Shown one piece after another: positions 10,666 through 22,339 of a stretch of DNA of 64,000 bases. Both the position numbers and the translations under genes were made by a program. How positions within the stretch are numbered: position 1 is the stretch's first letter; the number at the start of each line of letters is the position of its first letter. The notes below the pieces were generated by a model that saw nothing but the letters and a program-made list of their open reading frames with translations, was not told the DNA's origin and made no database searches. Source of the DNA: Camellia lanceoleosa (Eukaryota > Streptophyta > Magnoliopsida > Ericales > Theaceae); assembly GCA_025200525.1 (NCBI GenBank), contig CM045758.1:57569649-57633648 (forward strand), in the 5' to 3' direction.

Positions 10666-13600
10666 TCATTCAGCCTCCGAATCATCTATTTCACTATCCA
10701 AGTACATCTCTGTAACTTCATTGCCTGCTGCATTCCCCTCTTCTTGCTCTCTTTTCCTCTTCTCTTCTTCTCTTTCTCTCTCAGTAGCCCGAGCCTTTGC
10801 CTTTTCTAGTCTAGAATTGACTGCCCCCCAAGATACAAGCTTTTCCATAAAGGTTGATATATAATCAGGCCGTCGATTCTGTGAGAAACATCAGTAATGC
10901 TGTTATGCTATTATATGTTCAAAAGTTCATGAAAACAGGACAAAAATGAACCTGTCATAAATGGCAAAAAAAACTGATATCATGTTTAATCAATTCAAAC
11001 CTTACCTGAAAGTCAAGGTAGTAAGCATGCTGTGACAATGAATCACATGACAGAATTAAATTAGTAATTAGCTAAAATTCATTCTTAAAATAAAAAAAAA
11101 ATAAAAATAAAAGTTTCAAATCAAGTGTAAGTAGGTTACCTCCCAAACATCAATAGTAAGTAGTGGCTGCAGAAAATGAATTTTAATAATATCATGAGAT
11201 TCTCGGAACCAAACTTCTTTATAATCACGAATAAAATATCACCAGCTCTTAACTTGAGTGGTATTTCCTACCACTCAATCTACTTTATCAAGCCCTGTTG
11301 GCACAAGTGTTTGCAACTCCCCACCTCCCAAAAAGAAAAGAAGAAAAAAGAAAGAAATCTGTGCACAAGTTATGGATAGAAGACTTATAAATCACCCAAA
11401 AGACAGAAAAAGACTAGAAGGGCATTTGATCAGTTGTACTGACTTACTGTATAATCCCAGACAAGGGGGTTCACGGCATTGGGACTCTTCACCACCACTA
11501 ACTTCTTGTCCTCCTCCGACGGAAGAGGATTTACTGCATTTCCCACATCAAGTCTGTTCGCTTTATCTAGAAGAAAACAAAACAGGACTATCAGTCAATT
11601 TCTATTCGTTCGCTAATGCAGGTTGTTTATAGTTGGGTGAGAGGGGTGTTGTGTATAGGAAAAACCAACCACTCACATGTAAGCCATGCCCAACCAGAAC
11701 CAAACTGTGTGGCTGCAGCTGCCTTGAACTCTGTAACAAATCCTTCAAAAGAACCAAAATCTCTATTAATCAATTCTAGGAGTTCTCCGGATGGCTTTCC
11801 ACCACCACCTGGTTTCATAGACTCCCAGAAGAAATCATGATTCCATGCCTGCAAAAGTGTAGAAGGTCAAAATTGCAACTATGAATTCAAAAAGAAGTTC
11901 GTCAAAAGTGATTTATCAATACCTACATCCAAGCGGATAAAATTTAATGAACACGCATGGATCTCACGAAAATCAGGAAAATTGTCATAAAACATGTCCA
12001 CTAATTAACTAAGAAGGGTTTCATTGAATGGACTTGACAAATATCTAATTCTAATGGTAAGAGATCTGTCTAAAGAGAAAGAAAGAAGCTAATGGACTCA
12101 AATAGTTTGAAAAAGCACAAAAGAAAATAGAGTTGTGTGTTTCATACTTGTGCAGCATTATTGAAAGCAGGAAGGAGGTCGCCCTTGTTGTATGTAGCAA
12201 TGATTATGCCTTCTAATGTCATTCCATCCAATTCTGTTCCCACTATTTGCCTGTTTAAGTTCTCTACATAAGTTCTATGGTGCTTCCCCCAGTGGTACTC
12301 CAGTGTATCACGGCTCATATGTGGTTCTAAAGCATTCTGCCATGTATCCATCAAAGAATAAATATACAATCATGATTAAACAAAAAATATTCGAAGTTAT
12401 CAACAAAAGCTTAAATGTTTGAGAAATACAGGACAAGTACTTATTGACTCCTGTGAGGCTTTATACAAGTTTATCAGAGGTAAGCTAAAAGCCTGTTTGG
12501 AAAGAATGAAAACCAGTTCTGGAAGCCACAACTTAACTGGTTTAAAACCTTTGAAGTGTTTGGTAAATAAATTGTAAAGGTATACTGGACCCACCTTTGT
12601 TTGATAAAAGTGGCCAAAACCTATTAAACTTCATATAAAGGCAGGGTTGTTTAAAAAAAAATGGAAAACAAAAGGAAGACAATTTATTGGAAGTGGGCCT
12701 GACCTGGTCCTTTTTCATGATTGCCCAAACAATCCCTAAGGTTGGTTCTGTTTAATCACACACCATATTAGGAGAATAATTGAATAGGCAATCATGAAAA
12801 AGAAAATGCAATGAGAGTGCAATTACACTGAAAACTAGCCTGGTTAGGGAAGCAATGCTAAAGGCACACATACAATGCTCAGAAAAGCATAATTGGTCCT
12901 AGGTTTGAACTCAATCCAAGTTCACCATGCCAAACTCAATCAACCACATATGCCATCCAACTTTATTAGTTTACCCCCTAAATTGAAATAGTGCTGTGCA
13001 ACGGAGCAAACTGAAGTCTAACCCAGTGACTCCAAAAGCAGGCAGAACCGGGTCTAATCCCCAAAACTATTTGAAATCTAAATCAAAATAGAGCCCATAA
13101 ACTGTCATATAGCTAATTAAAGCACATATAGTTTAGCTTGTTTACACTTTTTAACCATTCGTCAGAAAAGTCCTTACCAGAGCGTATGGAGGAGGCTTCA
13201 GTTCAAGTTTGGCAGTTATCATAACAGGACCAGCTTTCCTCAGACATTTTCTCTGCAACAGATAGAAGAGTTACTGATGGTTTGTAAGCTAGTCCCAATA
13301 TTGGCAGCTTTCTAGAAGATGTGAAACATGAACTTTCCTTTTTATATTTGGAATTGCAACGGTATCAGAAACTCATAAGGTAAATCTGAATTGTAAACAA
13401 GTAGAATCTGGACTTCCTTAAAAAATAATTAGTACATGAATATTGCTAGTATAACACTATTCAATTGCCTCTGAGAGAGAGACAAACAAATAAATAAATT
13501 TTATTGAAATCTGTTGCTTCTTGGAGAACAATCTGTTATAATTATGAGGCCGTGACCTGGTGTGATGGTAAGTGTTCTCTGCACACAACATTGTGGAATG

Positions 13601-15580
13601 AGTTCAAGTCACAAGAATCAGTCTCTCTACAAGAAAAATGGGGGTAGGGCTTCACTACCTCTCACAAATTCTAGATTCTGTTGTAAGCAGGAAGCTTGTG
13701 CACTAGGTACAAGTTTCTTGTCCTACAGGAATTTTAAAATTTTGTGTATAAGGTGACTACTATTTCTATCATAAAACCTTAGAATCACCTATTTCATCTG
13801 CAATCATATTCACTAAACATCAGGACAACAAATGGGGATAATTTTCAATAGCGAGAATTTGAATTTTACAACCAATGCTATGTTTGGTAAAAGAACGAAA
13901 AGAATGGATTGTGGGATCTTTCCAAAGCGGTTAATAGTAGAAGTGAATGAGGAATGGAGGGCAATAGGGGAAAAGACTATTATGTAGCATATTGTTTTAT
14001 AATTTCACCTTTTATTATTGAAGAAGTAACAAAAAATTGAATGATGGAAAAGTAATACCACATTTTTAAAAGAGAGGAAGCCTTTTTCCCATATTGTCCA
14101 CCCATTTTTGGAGATTAAAATTGGTGAGCCCATATTGTCCCCTTATTCCTATTATCATAAAAGGTATTTTCCTTCCATCCCTCCCCGTCTTCATTCTTTG
14201 ATTTTTCATTTTAACCAAACATAGAGAAGAGAGTATGATTCCAATAGGTTATTCAAAAAGGTAATGCTAAAAGAAGATTCTGTCTACAATGGTTGATTTA
14301 CTGCACTTCAGCCACTTGACAAATATGGATAAATTAACTATAGTGAAAATTATGATTTTCAAGCTCTAGTGTTAGCAAATTAAACAAACCATTCCATCTT
14401 TTGCAATGCCATAACAAATCAAAGAACTTGACAATAAGCCTCCTAATAATTCTGATGTCCTTAGCCATACATTTCCACTTTTAAGAGTATTCAACTGGCT
14501 TTAAACTTGCTTCCACACATGCTCTCAATTCAATCTTCTCGTACAATAATAGCTCAAAGAAACCACTTCCATCATCTCTATATTACTCAAATACATTAGA
14601 GGTTTGCTAATGACTTCTTAAATGCATTCTTATTTTCGTTTTACACTTTGCAATCGTAAGCTTGGCCATTTGGTATGCTGGATCCAAATCCAAGTTAATA
14701 ATAGAAACATCATTCAGCATAAACTTTCTTCCATTTGACTTGAACATTTAAAAGGACTTGACTGAAAATAAATACGAATTAGAGCTACCCTCTTTAAGTT
14801 ACCAAACAAAGGATTGATTCTTCTAAGGGTTAATTACACTAAGAATCCCTCAACTATTAGCGCACATCACTTTACACCCCTTGTTGATGAACCGGTATCT
14901 ATGATGCACAGACACAGACACGGGACATGACATGGACACGACACGGACACGCAAATTTTTAAAAAATGGGAGACACGACACATTGGGGATACGTTTAATA
15001 TATATATATATATAATTTTATTTATTTATTATATGTCTAAAATATACTGTAAAAAAAAAAAAAGAATCATTGGTTCCTATACAATTGCAATAATAATAAA
15101 ATTAATAAACACATTTCCTAAATTTTTTTAATAAAAATTGAGTTTTTTTAAATAAAAATAATTTATTCTATGAATTTTAGGTTTAACAAAAACAAGGATA
15201 AAAATAATAATAATAATAAAATAAAAAAAAAAAGGGAGGGGAGAAATCAGGAAAGTAGAGGAGGAGAGAAAAAAAAGAAAAAAAAGAGAGAAACGAAAGA
15301 GGATGAAATCAGAAAAGAGGGAGAAAAAGAAAAAAAAAAAGAAGAGAGAAATGAAAGAGAGGAGAGGTGAAATCAGAAAAGGGAGAGAAAAAATTAGAGA
15401 AGACGAAGAGAAGAAACAAAGAAGGGACGCGAAACAGAGAAGGGAGGAGAAGAAGAAGAACACGAAGAAAAGAAGACGAAGAGAAGAAGAAGAAGAACAC
15501 AGAAGACGAAGAAAAATACCTTAGGGTTTCTTCGATTGATCTCTTTTGAATAGGTTAGGGCTTCTTCTTTCAATCGATCT

Positions 15581-15627
<47 letters not shown>

Positions 15628-16476
15628 TAGGTTAGGGCTTCTTTGATCCACCGCGTGCATGTCCGGAAAGTATCATTGTGTGTCCACGGCATGTCCAACT
15701 GGAAAAATTCAAAAAAAAAGAAAAAAGGGACATGTTAGAGAGTGTTGGACACGTGTCCATAGCATGTCCGAGGCATATCCATGTCTGACACTTGTACGCA
15801 GGCCCTGGAGACGTGTTGGTGCTTCATAGACCGGTACATATTGACCCCCTGAACTACGAAAAGCAGTGGCGTAGCCAGGAATTCCATTTAGCGGGTTCAT
15901 TTACCTAAGCATCATCAATGTCATTATATCATATTTTTAGTTCTACACAACCGAACAACATTAACATTCATATGATACTTTGTAAATTTCATGTATTCCC
16001 AATTACATTGACATAAGTAATCCAAAATAATGTCAATTTAAAATAAGTGTAGAGTGCATTTTGCACAACACAAAGGAACATCACAAAACTATGAACCCCA
16101 AAATCTCAAAACTTCCCCCCCCCCTCCCCCAAAAAACAAAAAAAACCCTAGTATTTGTTCTTGTCAAATCCCAAATATTGACAAAAACTCATCAACACAA
16201 TTGAATCATACGCAGAGAAATGTCTTGAGTAAAAGAAATATGACCCTGGTGGTGCCACATTCAAAGACCAAAGGACCAAAAATTGTGATTGCCGTTCCAA
16301 ATGATTATCGACGTCGGAATCGAGATTGGGACTAAGAAGAATAAACAAACGGTGGGTTTGTTTGTAGAGTGCTAAACTTTCTTAATAAAGTTTGATTTTG
16401 TTTGTATATGTATAGTGAGAGTGAGTTTTTTTTCTTGGGCCCAATGAGTGGGGTCAATATCTAAAGTTTTCATAAT

Positions 16477-16518
<42 letters not shown>

Positions 16519-17580
16519 CTTTTGATAGACCCACTGGGTTCATTGAGTAAATAGTCAACAATTTTGGATAAAAATTACATGTACTCTAAATTTTTTTTGA
16601 AACTCATGGTGTCAACTGACACCACTGGTATAAGCATAGCTCTGCCTCTAACGAAAAAAGTACAAATACACCCCTTTTGGAGGTGGTCTGCAGAGGGTGA
16701 AAGTATTATTTTTTTTATAGTTGAGGGGGTTAAAATGTACAGGTTCATAGATAAGGGGGTAAGGTGATATTTAGTAATAGTTGACAGGGGGTCTTGGTGT
16801 ACATAACCCTTCTTCTAATCAACAACGATATCCCCAATGGTTGTTTAAACACTCTAAACTAACTAAAATTCTATGGGAAAACGGATAGAAAAGTACAAAT
16901 TAAATCAGTCTATCTTTTGGCAAAGACCATATACTGGTATTTTATTCTGATCCAGACAAGATAGAATTTTATTCTAAATTTTTAGTTGAAGTCTTTGACC
17001 TTATTACGATTGGTCCAGAAACTAAAACCACAAACACCAAAAGAAACAGAAATTCACAGAAACAAAGCCATACTTGTCATCAGGAGACATTTATTTTCCA
17101 ATAACTTGCAAAGAAATAATTAGCTAAAAACAAAGCAGTTCTAGTTCTACACACATTGATGTTATATTTGAGCCCCAATAGCAGCCAAATGCACTAGCGA
17201 GTGCACATACACACGGCAACTTTTCCTTTTCCATTTTGTTTAGGTGATGAAGCTTTGTTTTTTGAGGCAAAGAATATTATGTGCATCAAGGTATCAAGTA
17301 AGGAGCGAATTGAAGAAACAGAGAACAAATACGAAGCATAAAATTTGGGAGTGTCCAAAATTCAATCCAATAGGAACATTTCATCAAACATCATACGTGC
17401 AGTCCCAAGTCATGTAGTGCAATTTTTATTGCATGGTTGGTAAAAGATAAATGACAGTTTTGCAACACCCACAAATTCAGAACGATGAAATGCATAATAA
17501 ATAAATAAATAAGCTGACCTCTTTCTTCCTCCACAGCAAGCTCCTCCGATTTGACCCACCTGTTATGCAACCAACAAAAC

Positions 17581-17622
<42 letters not shown>

Positions 17623-17694
17623 TGTTAATTCAGGGGCTTATCAATGGAGACCTTGACAAGGAAGAAGTGCGCAAGTTAGCGAAGGAGCAGCCAT
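10666..17694 (-). CDS. FSD2: Chloroplast iron superoxide dismutase, FSD2 type, 9 exons, 300 aa
   Basis: Exons in transcript order are 17694-17652, 17559-17519, 13252-13178, 12336-12148, 11848-11677, 11576-11458, 11166-11140, 11029-11006 and 10878-10666. All joins are GT-AG, phases agree, and the total is 903 nt. The enzyme dismutates superoxide to O2 and H2O2. Predicted Fe ligands are His68, His120, Asp219 and His223 (in the motif DVWEH). Gln116 in NNAAQ is the FeSOD-type active-site Gln. The first ~45 residues are Ser/Arg/Lys-rich and lack acidic residues at the very start, as in a plastid transit peptide. The C-terminus has a charged extension ending [12 protein letters not shown], characteristic of FSD2 rather than FSD1 or FSD3. 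FSD2 pairs with FSD3 at plastid nucleoids (family knowledge). Oddities: two micro-exons (27 and 24 nt) and a 4.3 kb intron 2 stuffed with transposons. The coding sequence seems intact. Confidence 0.95.
12489..12736. mobile_element. Tourist-like MITE in FSD2 intron 3
   Basis: The left end AAGCCTGTTTGG and right end CCAAACAATCCC form an imperfect inverted repeat that continues inward (GAATGAAAA / TTTTCATGATT). TAA at 12486-12488 and 12737-12739 is the likely target duplication. 248 bp, non-coding. Confidence 0.6.
13546..13752 (+). mobile_element. tRNA-derived SINE, Au-like, in FSD2 intron 2
   Basis: A Pol III A-box-like word (TGGTGTGATGGTAAGTG, near 13557) is followed about 40 bp later by a degenerate B box (GAGTTCAAGTCAC, near 13598), then CAGTCTCTCTACAAG and GGGGGTAGGG. 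This order matches the body of plant Au SINEs as I know it. Ends and target duplication are not resolved. The insert is antisense to FSD2. Confidence 0.6.
13879..14223. mobile_element. MITE in FSD2 intron 2
   Basis: TATGTTTGGT at the left end is inverted as ACCAAACATA at the right, and similarity continues inward (AAAGAATGG / CATTCTTTG). A 2-bp TA duplication is possible but cannot be distinguished from TIR sequence. 345 bp, non-coding. Confidence 0.5.
14901..15827. mobile_element. Second Mutator-like element nested in the first
   Basis: The ends ATGATGCACAGACAC and (reverse complement of the right end) ATGAAGCACCAACAC are inverted repeats rich in GACAC. Flanks GAACCGGTA-like and AGACCGGTA agree at most positions, consistent with a degraded 9-bp duplication. 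The interior has a 300-bp purine tract (AGAGAAA/GAAGAAG, 15230-15510) and a CT microsatellite (15583-15620). The apparent ORFs in the purine tract are low-complexity artefacts. Confidence 0.65.
15864..16650 (+). mobile_element. hAT-type MITE, copy 2, nested in the first Mutator-like element
   Basis: It starts CAGTGGCGTAGCC and ends AGCTCTGCCTCTA. Flanks ACGAAAAG (15856-15863) and ACGAAAAA (16651-16658) match 7 of 8. Its first ~150 bp align with the reverse complement of the element at 9495-9946. It also contains a 40-base T run (16479-16518). Confidence 0.75.
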
Positions 17695-18346
17695 CTCCGA
17701 ATTCTAGGATGTGAGGAGAGGAGAGGAGAGGAGTGGGAGACCAAGTGATGCATGAGACACGGCCAGCGCCGAATCTTGCTGTCAATTAAAAGCCAAAATA
17801 TTTCTAATTGCCTTGATAATTCCCAAAACAAAGAATATAAGTTGTATTTTACATATAAAACATTTTAAAGAAAATTTTTTATATTGGGGAAAGGAAATTC
17901 TGTAAGACATTTTAATTTTTAGGTAGGTTCAAAGCCCCATTTGAAAAAAAAAAGTTAGAAGTTAGCTTTTAAAATTAGGATAAATTATACTTTGTCCTCT
18001 TTATGTTTTGTCACTATTTTATTTTGGCTTTTTTTTTTCCCTTCGCTTTAGCTCTTCATCTTTCAATTTTTTTTTTTTTTTCATTTTACTCCTAAAGCTA
18101 ACTTTTATTTAAAATTAGACAAAAAATGACACATTTACGGTTATGTGACATAAAAATATTTTATTATATATGACTCACACCTCTAATATAAACTTAAAGT
18201 TTAATATAATATTATATTTTTTATATTATATATGGAAAATTAGTCTACGGTCCCTCTCCCATATTTAGTAATGGAAGAGATCCATAATTTTATTTTATAA
18301 TATCTAAAGTCTCTCAACTCCTACACCCATGTATCACAGAGAAATT

Positions 18347-18377
<31 letters not shown>

Positions 18378-18485
18378 CCTACATCAATGGCAGCTGGGTT
18401 GGTATCCAACGGCCAGTCAATCGATCGGTCATCTGCTGATCGATCATTGATGAAATTACAACACACTCATTGAATCGGATCGACG

Positions 18486-18800
18486 AATCAAGCGAAGATC
18501 GAGTCTGGTAAACTCGAGCTTGAAGCAGTTCAATTTGATCTGCGAACAATTTTGGATGATGTGTTGTCGCTTTTTTCTGGAAAGTCTCAAGAAAAAGGAG
18601 TAGAGGTAGTCAATACATCTTGCTTTTCATTGTTTTCTTTGAATTTTTGTTCCTGTTTTATAAAATTAAATGGTCTCATGTCTAATTTAATTGGTTGAGC
18701 GGCTTGCAGTTTACATCTCTGATAAAGTTTCGAAGATGCTGATTGGAGATCCAGGTAGATTTCGGCAATCATCACAAATCTCATGGGTAATTCAATCAAG
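18486..18800 (+). pseudogene. Captured fragment of a cytokinin-receptor-type histidine kinase gene
   Basis: Frame 18486-18605 encodes 40 residues including QAKIESGKLELEAV, FDLRTILDDVLSLF and SGKSQEKGVE. After an intron-like gap (18606-18699) a second piece (18700-18800) encodes LAVYISDKVSKMLIGDPGRF followed, after a one-base deletion near 18768, by the N-box ITNLMGNSIK and a GTAAGT donor. This order (end of HisKA, linker, start of HATPase with IGDPGRFRQ and NLxGNSIKF) is that of AHK2/AHK3/AHK4 cytokinin receptors. The fragment lacks the CHASE domain, the phosphorylated His and the receiver domain, so it cannot signal. Retention of the intron shows genomic DNA was captured. Confidence 0.8.
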
Positions 18801-19032
18801 GTAAGTATGCATCAGCTTCTCAAATTTCATTGAATATATGGGAAAACAATTAGGGCTTTAAAAAAGTTAAATTCTGTTTGCAATCTCAGATGGGTTATCG
18901 TCAGAGTGTATATATATATACATTTGTATGTGTGTATATATATACACTTGTATGTGTGTGTGTGTATAAACTGATGTAGTGTATGATTATATATTTTGAT
19001 AGGTATATATCTTTGGTTGTTCAAATTTCTCC

Positions 19033-19660
19033 TATGGACCAAACTAGAGAATTTCTCTGGACCAACCCAGAGAAAATTCAATTCAAACCAGAAAATTTCT
19101 CTAGACCAACCCAGAGAAAATTTAGTCCAAACCAGAGAATTTCTCTGAACCAACCCAAAGAAAATTCAGACCAACCAAACCAGAGAATTTCTCTGGACCA
19201 ACCCAGAGAAAATTCAGTCTAAACCAAAGAATTTCTCTAGACCATGTAAACAAACCCATGGTGGTAACGCTGCAAATTCAAATCGGTAAATAAATTAATT
19301 TGGGAAGCAATGCCCATGGCAATCTTGTGGATTTTATTGAAAATAAGGAATGAGATGGTTTTGTTAAAATAAGCATCTAGTGTTGTGCGAGGCAGGGTGG
19401 GCAAAGAAATTTGTTTAATTTTCTCTGCCTTTAACTGAGTAAAATTGGTGAAGTCAATTTTCTCTGGGCTTGGGAAGTCCAAAATTTATCAATTTTCTCT
19501 GGTTTGAAAATTGGTCAAACTGAACTCAGAGAAATTTGAATTTTCTCTAGGTTGAATCCAGAGAAATTCTTTAGAAGTCCAGAATTTCTCTGGACTAATT
19601 TTCTCTGGATCAACTTGAGAGACCTTAGACAATTTTCTCTAGATTAACTTGAGGGACTTT
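19033..19660. repeat. 44-bp tandem repeats with AGAGAATTTCTCT, plus inverted copies
   Basis: From 19046 to about 19244 there are about 4.4 copies of a 44-48 bp unit containing AGAGAATTTCTCTGGACC and CCCAGAGAAAATT. From about 19430 to 19650 the same words (AATTTTCTCTGG, CCAGAGAAATT) recur in the opposite order without regular spacing. The region lies inside the Pack-MULE. ORFs across it on both strands are repeat translations. Confidence 0.75.
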
Positions 19661-20807
19661 AGAGATTATGAAAATATTAGATGTCATTTATGCTATAAAA
19701 TCTTAATATGAGAGACCTTAAAAAAAAAAACCCTATTATATAACAGTTATTGTGGCATTTTCTATCTAATTTTAAACAGAAGTTAGCTTTAAGAGTAGAG
19801 TGAGAAAAAAACTTGAAATATGAAAGGCCAAAATGGAAAAAAGAATAAACTTGAAGAGATAAAGTGAGAAGTGACAAAATATAAAGAAGGCAAAGTGTAA
19901 TTTACCCTTATAATTATTATGGAGTCTTATATTAGGAAATTTTTTATTTACATACTACTAATCCTTTTAGTACACAGCATTAACAAATTAAATTTATATT
20001 CTAATAATATTCTCAAAGAAAAAGACTATTAAGGACAATATGGAAATGTATTCTACCTATTTAAAGATTTCATATATAAAAATATAAGACACTTTTCACA
20101 CACTATCATCACCTATAGATATATAAATATCCAAAATAAATTGGCTTTGAAGATTTAGGATTTAAAAATATTGAAATCAATTAATTTTGAATATTTACAC
20201 ACCATGGATGGCGTTGAGATTGTTGATTTCGAACAATGCAATAATAAAAAGGTCAATTTAATATTTAATATTTTGATTTTTTTTGTTTATTTTGTTTATA
20301 TAATTGTTGGGAAGATGACTTTGTTCGTCACACATTCGGATAACTAGAGTTGAATTTTTACACAATGTTTGATTATTTTTATTCGAAGAAAATGATTTTG
20401 TTCAAATTATTAAGGTTGACTAAATTATAAATGTTCATAGATAAAAAAAAAATGGAATACTTTAATTCCTCAAAAATTTCATATCTCAAATTTAATTCAA
20501 TTCAATTCAATAATTTAATTTATTTTTGTGTATTTTCTTTTATATTTTTAGAAAAAGTAGATGTATTTAACACTTACAATATATATATATATATATATAT
20601 AATTTAATATATGTTCAACATAATAAGTTTGAACAAATTGAAATTATCTAACATATAAAGTATAAACGTATTTATTTTGTTCAACATAAATATTTTGAAT
20701 ATATTCAATTTGTTCAATTTTATCTTTTTTACAATGATGTTATGTTTAGACAACCAGAATTGAGCCAAATTTGAAATAGAAATTGCTATAGAAGTTGAAT
20801 TGGTAAC

Positions 20808-21346
20808 TGTGTGTGTCAATTTCCGACCACACTGCCAATCAAGCACTCAGCTGGAGAACACTGACAGAATAGATTAAGCCCGAACGACCTGTCACAAAAA
20901 GAAAAGATTCCAGCGGTGGTTTATCCATCCGGGGGCACTCTGACGATCAAGTCAATTATCTTTCAAAGATAGCAAAAGTGCTTAACTCACTATTCAGAGC
21001 ATTAAAAGCATACCTTAGATCCATGGGGATGCCTCTCTTTTATAGCCAACACTTACCTAATCCCAATAGAAGCCTAGCTTCAATAGACTTAGGATTACTG
21101 CTAATCTTGGGCTTCCAGTAGGATTGGGATAAATTCTCTAAGAGTCTTATCTTTATCCAAACTGAAGTCCTCTTCCATTCTAGGACTCTTGTCCCTTATC
21201 CGCTTATCTCAGATTCTGGTTTCTTCGCAGATAACCTCGGCCTAGCCGAGATCATCTTGGTGTCATAACCAAGACACGTGACACCTCGGCTGACATTTCG
21301 GTGTCACCTCAGCCATATGTTGTCATTCAAAAATTATGTCCCCATA
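20808..21346 (-). repeat. 3' LTR of the deleted gypsy element
   Basis: It begins TGTGTGTGTCAATTTCC and ends TATGTCCCCATA on the + strand. It pairs with 24969-25507 at equal length (539 bp). Both contain CCTCGGC(C/T)-type words and a TTTATAGCCAACAC region. Confidence 0.9.
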
Positions 21347-22339
21347 ACTGTCCCCTAGGTTCTATTACCTCAACATCCTGAGGTAATGGAACCTATATCA
21401 TTTCTTTCATTTAGCACATCGGCTAAGTTCGCTTTATCCTTCATAACCGAGGTCATCATTCGTTGGCTCAAATATGACCAAGACTTATTCTGTTTTCATC
21501 AATGCCTTAGAACCAAAAAACCAAGTTTTGTTCAAGTTTCATAATCGAGATCGTCCTCCTAGCCGAGGTCTTGCTCCATTAAATTAAGAACTCCAAGAGT
21601 TTCATCATGTGTATGAGCTGTCACGCACAGCAACTCAACCGTTTTTGCCACGCGTCTTTCCCCGACTAAGCCGTACTTGACACGCGCCATTAAGTCGCAT
21701 CGCACTTGCGTGCGCTGTTTGACAAACACGTCGTCCTAGGCACACTAAATGCGTTTTTGCCGCAATTTTGTGTGTTTGATCAAAATCACTTCTCTCTCTC
21801 TCTCTGTCTTTTCACTTTTGCATCTTCGTCTTTGTGCAAGCTTTCTCTCTCTAACTTTCTCTAATCCTACTATTGCTTCAAGCTCTGAAGCTCTCTGCAG
21901 TCACCACCGTTCACCTTCTCCAGCGAGGTTTTTGTTGATCCTTGCCGTTTGCTTCCATCATCTGACTCCGGCGTACTCAACATCGGCTTCATTTTTCTTC
22001 GGTGAGCCACTATTTCCTCCTTTATCAGTTTGTGTTTTTCTTTGTACCTTGTACTTTTTTCTTACTTTTTGAAACAATGTAAGCTTTAATTTGGCCAACG
22101 TGCCATTTTTGTAATCTAAACAATCATTCTTCAATGTCAGGCCGAGGTGCCTTCTTTCCTTATATGAATGCATATACAACTTTTTTCCCTTTCAAGTACT
22201 TTGAATGTTTGTCTTCTTTTTACTTTTGCATGATTCTATACTTAGAATAATTTGCATGTTTTCAATGTACACCTTAACTGTGCAACCTCCTTGGGGTGGA
22301 ATACCTCGGTTAAACCACTATCGGTTTATTTCGGCAAGT
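21347..22339. other. Spacer of the deleted gypsy element, no clear gene
   Basis: Contains repeated CCGAGGTC-like words and a CT-rich, leader-like stretch (21780-22020). A 107-codon + strand ORF at 21749 is Ser/Leu/Phe-rich and matches no family I recognise. In related elements this position carries an antisense extra ORF; a remnant is possible but not shown. Confidence 0.35.

Larger units (their letters stand above)
14827..16809. mobile_element. Long-TIR Mutator-like element in FSD2 intron 2, carrying two later insertions
   Basis: It is flanked by perfect 9-bp duplications TTCTTCTAA (14818-14826 and 16810-16818). The ends GGGTTAATTACACT and (reverse complement) GGGTTATGTACACC begin long inverted repeats that share CCCTCAACTATT- and ACCCCCTGTCAACTATT-like words, about 60 bp or more. 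Without the two nested insertions (14901-15827 and 15864-16650) the element would be only about 0.25 kb, so it was a foldback MULE-MITE. Confidence 0.85.
17978..19907. mobile_element. Mutator-like element with captured gene DNA (Pack-MULE), next to the FSD2 start
   Basis: The ends GGATAAATTATACTTTG and (reverse complement) GGGTAAATTACACTTTG open inverted repeats that extend for about 150 bp with the shared words TTTTGTCAC, AAAGCTAACTT and TTTAAAATTAGA. Flanks TTAAAATTA (17969-17977) and TTATAATTA (19908-19916) agree at 8 of 9. Between the TIRs lie a CT microsatellite, a short ATG-led ORF (18387-18473), a histidine-kinase gene fragment with its intron, and a 44-bp repeat array. There is no transposase. 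The left end is 284 bp from the FSD2 start codon on the 5' side of that gene. Confidence 0.8.

Noticed and set aside
13555..13615. Functional tRNA gene
   Set aside because: Only A- and B-box-like words of a SINE; no cloverleaf or anticodon stem can be formed.
15128..15549. Lys/Glu-rich and Phe/Ser-rich ORFs on both strands
   Set aside because: Low-complexity purine tract inside a Mutator-like element.
20205..20260. ATG-led short frame (MDGVEIVDFEQ...) as a gene start
   Set aside because: It stops quickly, shows no family match and lies inside a Mutator-like element.
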